DNA from: Pisaster brevispinus | Lineage: Eukaryota > Echinodermata > Asteroidea > Forcipulatida > Asteriidae | DNA: 64,000 bases | Direction: 5' to 3' | NCBI GenBank assembly: GCA_023634235.1 | Contig: JAMKCF010000018.1 | Span: forward strand, 12,040,768-12,104,767 | Notes under the pieces: model-generated | Seen by the model: the letters and a program-made list of their open reading frames with translations, nothing else | What the model was told of the DNA's origin: nothing | Databases searched by the model: none | In this document: positions 58,174-64,000 of the stretch, piece by piece | How the letters are laid out: every line of letters starts with the position of its first letter | Position numbering within the stretch: the stretch's first letter is position 1 | Program-made: the position numbers and the translations under genes

Positions 58174-59448
58174 ATTAAACAAAGGAAAGGCCCCGTGGCC
58201 TACATAAGGGGTCCTTTCAGGTCCGCTCTTCAGTATTTAAAGCAAACCTTTACACTGGCCACATGGGCGGGGTATACCTGCAACTTGAACATAAACTTAA
58301 CAGTCCATCAACAGGGAGGAGTCACGTGACTCCTCATTTCGGTAATGGGTCGTTAGAATCTCAATCAAACTTTATTTCAATCGTTTAGTTGGGGAATCTG
58401 TTGTGGCAGTTTATTTTGTTCTGCTTTGATGTCTCTTTCCGAGAGGATTAGATCTTCTAAGTCGTCTTGTGGTCAGAGCATAATAGAAAGATGTTTTCTT
58501 CGTCATCTTGACAATCCCCTCTGTTGCCAGTGGTACGCATCATCACACAGCTATCTGTCTGCCATTCTCGCCATTTTGGGTGTGAACAGTTAATGCACGT
58601 AAAAATATAAATGCACTCTACAGTCTATATAAACACAGGGGATTTTTCTTTTTTCGTGCACTCAAAATGAAATTATTATTGCCGTTCTTCGACATATTTC
58701 GTCACCTCAAAATAATAATAATTATTTCGTTCCAATGAAAAAGCATACTAATTCGTTCCCTCAAAACAACATTTTAAATAGTTGTAACAGAAACCTTGTC
58801 CTTTACGGGCTCCTCAAGCCACCTACATTAGTTTTGTAAACATGCCTCGACTGAAAAATGTCGACAAATAGCAATTAATACCATTTTTGTTAGTTCGTCA
58901 TTGATTGATCGATTTTGTGTCGATGAACATTCAGAAAGATATACTGATGGATAACTTAATTAAATCACTTATCTTATCACTGACGATCGATGTACCTACA
59001 GTCGCTCTGTGATTTATTTTATGCCCAGCAGTAGACTGTGCACAGGTACGCATTATCATATTCTGACAATACATTCAATTCATAGGTCTGCTCTGCTCAA
59101 TTTTATCGTGTGCACTCACAAGGATTAAATACTGAGTGAGCCAAATTCACAATAAATACGTAATTAGTTGTGATCTTTCACTACAGTAAAGCGGCATATT
59201 TCTGATTAGCCTACTCTTAAAGCGGGTGACTGCTTTTAACACAGTGGTGTCCCTCTTGTCGAAAATGGTACATTCCAAAAGAAGAAATGAATCAAAATGA
59301 TGGCTGAAATCCTAGGGGGTAGGTAATATACAATCGCGAATTTTTCGCACCAATAACGGCCAGAATTCCAATTATGTGACAAACTGGCAGTCTGCTTCTA
59401 TGAATACCGTGACCATTTTATAACATTTTGGCCATCGGTGCGCTGAGC
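58174..59448. other. Intergenic, upstream of the 59.5-kb exon candidate
   Basis: Unassigned AT-rich sequence; no ORF or repeat that I recognise. Confidence 0.4.
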
Positions 59449-59455
59449 TATAAAT
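59449..59455 (+). promoter_or_regulatory. Candidate TATA box
   Basis: TATAAAT lies 49 bp before the ATG at 59504, which would place transcription start near 59480 and give a 5' UTR of about 25 nt. Confidence 0.35.
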
Positions 59456-59503
59456 GATAGCACAACGGAGAAGCAGTTAGAGAAAGGACTACAGATATAT
59501 TAG

Positions 59504-59694
59504 ATGCTTCAGTCTGTCAATACGTGCATCTGCATCAAGTTCATCATGACTCTCGTGTACACAACTCGACCAACCCTCAACAATGCAAATAACGGCATGG
59601 AGAAAACTGATTCCAAGTTTAAAGACAAAGGTATTCAAGTTAGTCTAATGTTTCGACAAGAATCTCTCCGTGGTCGCTTTGTTCCACCTCTCAG
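59504..59694 (+). CDS. Candidate first coding exon, unknown protein
   Basis: An ATG at 59504 opens 63 codons plus two bases, ending exactly at a strong donor (CTCAG then GTAAGT). The peptide starts with a cysteine- and threonine-containing, mildly hydrophobic stretch (MLQSVNTCICIKFIMTLVY), continues with a polar part and ends MFRQESLRGRFVPPLR. I do not recognise the family. The TATA-like box upstream and the perfect donor are the support; against it, I could not find a following exon before the window end, and 63 codons is short. It could be chance. Confidence 0.35.
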
Positions 59695-61177
59695 GTAAGT
59701 TGCATTCTTCAACTGACATTCATTTATATTGAAAATGCGGGGGCCGGGTCAATAAAGAGCGCAAACAACAATCACATGTTTGATACAATAATTTAGAGCA
59801 ACAGTTTTATTTATAATTATTTCTAAACTAATCCTGGTACTTTGCATATAAGATCCAACCAAGCGATACTGTTCCCTAATAAAGTTTGCTATATATTTCA
59901 AATAATTATTTCTGCTCAATTTGGCCTATTTGAGTGTAAGCGATAGTGTTCCTGTTAGAAATGGAGGAGTTACCGGTAAAAAGGAACATATGATCTGGGC
60001 CCGCCGACAATTTTGCTTACAAAGTCTGTACTTGGCAAAAATTTGCAGGATACCAGTCAGAAATGGTGCAGGGGACATGGTACTTGGGTTATTCTGGTAA
60101 GCATCATTTTGTTGAGCTAAGCTACCTTTTGTGCTTAAGCATGCTGCTCTGTGACATGTAGGGAGTGGGGATATATCGCGAAAAAAAACACTGGAATCAT
60201 GCTGCACCGATCCGCCAATTTTGAGAATTTCCTTTTACCCCGGCCATTTTGGTCAATTTATCTCCCTGTGTATGCAGCCTGTGTCTATAAGAACAATTCA
60301 CAGGTACCCATTTACCCGTGGATGCATACAGTTGTAAAGTGTTTTGTTTATGGACACAGGTGTCGTCAACCACACCGGCTGATAACTTGAGCACTCGGCC
60401 ACAACACACCATTGATACGTGCGTTGAGTCATGTTCACATCTCATTACCGACAAAACGGGTGTCTAAATTTAAAATCGGTACAACCATCTTGGATTCCTT
60501 TGCCAAGATGACAATATTTTCGATTTGAATATTTCAGTTTGGCGTAATCTTTATTTTCATGCTGAACGATGGAGATGCAAACAAATTTACATTATCCATA
60601 TCTACAATCAATTTATAATTGCCTATAAGATCGTGTCACATGCACATTATATGTTTTGTTCCTCAGCATTACGGTGCAAGATTAGTGACAGTTTTACCTC
60701 CATGGTTAAAACAAAAAAGGCCCAAGGAAATCAATCTTCAGCTAGTTTTCAAACAGCGCAGACTCTCCCCTTCGCCAGTCAACCACGATGGCATTATCCC
60801 GTCACAGCCGCACGTCTGTATCGTGCATTACCCCCACTCTTCCCGTTCAATACACAACGCGCAATTAGACAAATAAACGAGTTTACAATTTCAAGTAAAA
60901 CGTGGGTAATTCGAAATGTCAGTACCAGACGAACTGATCTCATTTACGACTGTGCGCTTTGTTCATCAAATTGTGTAATATTATTATAAACGAATCTTAA
61001 TACTGTTATGTTGTTGTTCTGAAGCTATATATTAGCTCTTTTTTTTAACGAAAGTACTATTCATCTTCTATAATCAATATCTTCTCATCCATCTACATCC
61101 ACAAACAAACATGAGTTTGGTTAAACCCTCCTGAAATATCCGAGAATCCAGCAGGGCCTAATTTCACCAAGCACTAA
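59695..61177. other. Intron or intergenic; decayed SINE-like piece
   Basis: About 60295-60415 (ACAGGTACCCATTTACCC..., GGACACAGGTGTCGTCAACC) resembles the antisense body of tRNA-derived SINEs, but is decayed. A 154-codon open frame near 60525-60989 has no ATG at its start and no recognisable domain. Confidence 0.35.
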
Positions 61178-61306
61178 GGCCGTGTCCGAAACGGCGACTT
61201 CGTCTACAGCTACGGCTAGATCGCGCGCGTCTGCCTATTCTTCAACACTGGCAGACGCGCTGATCTAGCTGTAGCTGTAGCCGAAGTCGCCGTTTCGGAC
61301 ACGGCC
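61178..61306. mobile_element. Near-complete 129-bp palindromic MITE
   Basis: The left arm GGCCGTGTCCGAAACGGCGA and the right arm TCGCCGTTTCGGACACGGCC are perfect. Inner arms (CTTCGTCTACAGCTACGGCTA and CTAGCTGTAGCTGTAGCCGAAG) and CGCGTCTGCC / GGCAGACGCG are close. Flanked by TAA and TA(T). Confidence 0.85.
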
Positions 61307-63327
61307 TATGACTGGGGCGTCGGTGCAGTATAGTGCCATAGTGATTTTGTATTGTGACATCACATTTTGCTTGCAATTGTTGATACACAAAACAGTAAAG
61401 TCTATGGGTTTTTTTGCCGTGTGGAACAGGCTGCTATAATTACAATTTACGAAATGTACAGGCAAAATAAGAGGGTCCGAGCCCCTAAACGGGCCTGCCG
61501 ATATAAATAATTTAAAATTATTTTGATTTCATAAAAGAAAAAAAAAATATTAAAAGGAGGGTCCCACACCCAAAAGCCTAGGCCAATGTTAGTGTGTCAT
61601 ATTGCATTATTAGATGTCATTTGACATTATTTGAATTGTTGCATATTCGGTTCCAGGAGTGATGACATACATGGTGCATTAAAAATGTAAACATTCCCTT
61701 ATTATTATTACTACATAAGCCCCCATCCCATTGCCCCGCCCCCTCCAAATGGATGCGCCACTGCAAGTAGTCATATGAGATTTCTATCAAAATCACAATA
61801 ATATATTTCAATCGTGGATGTTGTTGTAGTAATTTAGCCCGTTTACAACGATGGTCGTTTGCAACGAAATCGCATCGGTGTAATAAAATCGCAAATTTGC
61901 GTCGTGTGAAATGAATCCGTGTGACGAAATTACCACGGACCCGCGTTATAAACAACCGGGATCAAGACCTCCTCCAAAAATCGCGTCCCTGTTTAGAATC
62001 GCCGAGATCAGTCGTGTGAAACGACGCACGGCATGTGATAACCAAGGTCCCAAGCATCGCACCGATCACGCATGCACAAACGTTTGTTTGTTCGAGGCAT
62101 CCATCAAAATGGCGAAGTTGGCGGAAGAAATGTTCTTGCTGTTAAATTGCTTTCCTGAAAGTTTTCATGCTATTACCAAGAAGCGTCCGATCAAGAAAGC
62201 CTTGAATTTGGCTTTTCCATTGTCATTTCCGACAAAATGCTCTTGGATACATTCATCTTTGGAGTCAGGACGCTGAGAAGTCGCATAAAAAAAAGCACAA
62301 ACGGCGCTCCGAGAAAGCGATCGGTGGTAACCTAACGCAATTACATTACACTAATGTGGACACTGACAGAGCACCAGCGAACTGATAAATAAACAACAGT
62401 GCGATCTCACATAAACAAGGGACGTCGGGAACGCGATGTGTGTGATCGTGTGAATGTTTGTCATGATATCGCATGCAACCTTTGTGACAGACAACTGGCG
62501 CCCAAAACGATGGTCGTAAGTTTTCGGTTCTCGTGTGAAAGGGGTCTTTTACAATTGTAATGAGAGCATAAATCGTTGCTATAACAAGGCTGTTCTCAGG
62601 CCCACAGCAATGCGATAAACAATATTGCATTTTATGTCGGGTTGATATAGGCCTATGCATGATTTTACTTATTTTTTCATTTTTTACATATTTGTTTATA
62701 CGATGCCTACACCAAGTTGTAGTTGTGAAAACAATATAATATTCCAGCTGCCCACACATGTTTACGATTTTACAGACATATCGCCAGAGTTACATGGTGA
62801 CATTAAATTGGTTTCCTGAATACAGTCAAGTTTTAAATTTAAGAATACGTGTAGTCCATTGTTTTGGGCATGCTATTATGAGGATGACGACTTGCGTTTT
62901 CGTCCGAATGACAATTCTAATTATTCTGTCTCCAAGGTTACTTGATGGGAAATATAGGATGAAAGAATCACCGCTCCTTGCCGTGCGTTATTGCAGCCAA
63001 TTTGGACACACTGCACCTACTGACACACAACCAACGATACTCCTGTGTAGCATACAATTCTTAGACCTATGGGTTTGCTAACCAACATCTCTCAATAACT
63101 ACCGAATGGTGTATCGGATCTCCTATCCGAACTACATTAAACCTCGCCACGGAAATGGGTATTGATTTCACGTTCAATCTCCCTAAATAATGAACAAACA
63201 AAAAAACATTCAGAAAGATATAAGCAAAGAAAAACCGAAATCGATGGATTTTCGGGCCCCTTTTCATGGGCTGAGCATCTTTAATTTGGTAAACACGCGC
63301 CTATCGGGAGTCAAAATGGGCGGAAAC
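61307..63327. other. Unassigned sequence
   Basis: Contains an open frame at 61911-62276 and one at 62346-62759 (minus) with no family I know. Repeated CGTGTGAAA words between 61.9 and 62.55 kb hint at a decayed DNA transposon, but I cannot define ends. Confidence 0.3.
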
Positions 63328-63790
63328 AACCTCGTCCCCAGGGATGATCGATCTCGCCTCAACATCATTTTTTTTCTTCTAAAACGCCTTGCTGCCAGCC
63401 TCGTTCCCAGGGGTGATCGAGCTGCTCCAGTCTTGTTACCATGGGCAGCGGGTCGCACAGATACCTCTCGACAGTAACCTCTTGAATGGAAGTGCGGGAA
63501 AACAACGCTAATGCTCAAAAGTGACTGCTCTACTCGCACGTCCTTTAAAAAAAAAGCTTGTTGGGCGCAAATTAGCACGATCATGTCAAAATACAATGAT
63601 TTTTGACGTAATTCAATTCTATGCATCTTTAAAAACAAAAAACAAACATTTTTTTTACATGGTCAACCTTTAACTACATATTATACATTTGTATTACAAG
63701 AAGAATGAGAGGGGACATTATTGCTCTCTGACTATGGGCAGCGCGCCGCGGATACCTCTCGTCACTAACCCCTGGAACCTGCTTAAGCAC
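63328..63790. repeat. Diverged dispersed repeat copies
   Basis: AACCTCGTCCCCAGGGATGATCGA (from 63329) and GCCTCGTTCCCAGGGGTGATCGA (from 63397) are two copies of one word. ATGGGCAGCGGGTCGCACAG / ATACCTCTCG (63450) and ATGGGCAGCGCGCCGCGGAT / ACCTCTCG (63733) are another pair. They look like decayed transposon ends; AACCTCGTTCCCAGGG-type ends are widespread in animals (from memory). Confidence 0.45.
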
Positions 63791-64000
63791 AAAAACTAGC
63801 TAGGCACAATAAAATTATGATTACCAGAATAAGGTTACCAGCTAACATACCTCTTCGCGTGTAATGCCCTTAATTTATATTACAACATTTATTGGTCTGG
63901 TTGTGACGTTTATTTTTTTATAAGAGGATGAAGATATAGGCGAAGATAAACATATTTTCAGTTTTAGGTGAAAGCCTAATGGACTACTTGCAAGGCGGGA

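Noticed and set aside
60525..60989. 154-codon open frame
   Set aside because: It begins with TTG rather than ATG, has no recognisable domain and no matching phase with the 59.5-kb exon; probably chance.
61911..62276. 121-codon open frame with MAKLAEEMFLLLNCFPESFH
   Set aside because: Possibly a remnant of a DNA transposon because of nearby CGTGTGAAA words, but I could not define element ends or a transposase motif.

Overview
The window is nuclear DNA from an animal. It has split genes with GT/AG introns, tRNA-derived SINE pieces, decayed LINE reverse-transcriptase fragments, many foldback MITEs and very large tandem repeat fields. The two recognisable genes (orthologues of vertebrate ETFRF1 and LRRC27) and the style of the repeats suggest a marine invertebrate deuterostome. 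I lean towards an echinoderm or hemichordate, from remembered similarity of the MITE at about 9.9-10.2 kb; this is a weak inference and no species can be named.

Layout: 0-1.1 kb holds an intron and the last coding exon of ETFRF1 on the + strand, with a 25-bp hairpin minisatellite ending just before the splice acceptor. From 6.15 to 25.0 kb, on the - strand and tail-to-tail with ETFRF1, lies a complete LRRC27-like gene. I joined twelve coding exons with matching phases (1425 nt, 474 aa), including a 21-nt microexon. Its introns carry LINE fragments, MITEs, a 1-kb TIR transposon, a SINE and a 3.6-kb cluster of Helitron-like repeats. 25-28.5 kb is its upstream, locally CpG-rich flank, with foldbacks and MITEs.

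28.5-37.3 kb is an array of nine 0.83-1.1-kb units plus short hairpin units. 37.3-41.8 kb contains a 21-bp minisatellite, a transposon nested in a MITE, and otherwise unassigned DNA. 41.8-58.2 kb is a second large array (two 2.1-kb A units, then about six B units, mostly near 1.67 kb) with its own short hairpin units. 58.2-64 kb is mostly unassigned, with one plausible TATA-driven first exon at 59.5 kb and several MITE-like repeats.

Main observation: the two arrays and the intronic cluster look like one superfamily in opposite orientations. Read in the proper direction, units end with a short hairpin, then a few bases, then CTAG followed by TT, which resembles the 3' end of non-autonomous Helitron/Helentron rolling-circle elements. 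They are joined head-to-tail with no host DNA between. Their interiors repeatedly carry the same motif order: a palindromic ETS-type site (CTTCCGG, 6 bp, CCGGAAG), then nuclear-receptor half-sites in DR4 spacing, plus CRE palindromes (TGACGTCA). In the 28.5-37.3 kb array each unit also has a CTCF-like site. No Rep/helicase coding sequence is present in the window.
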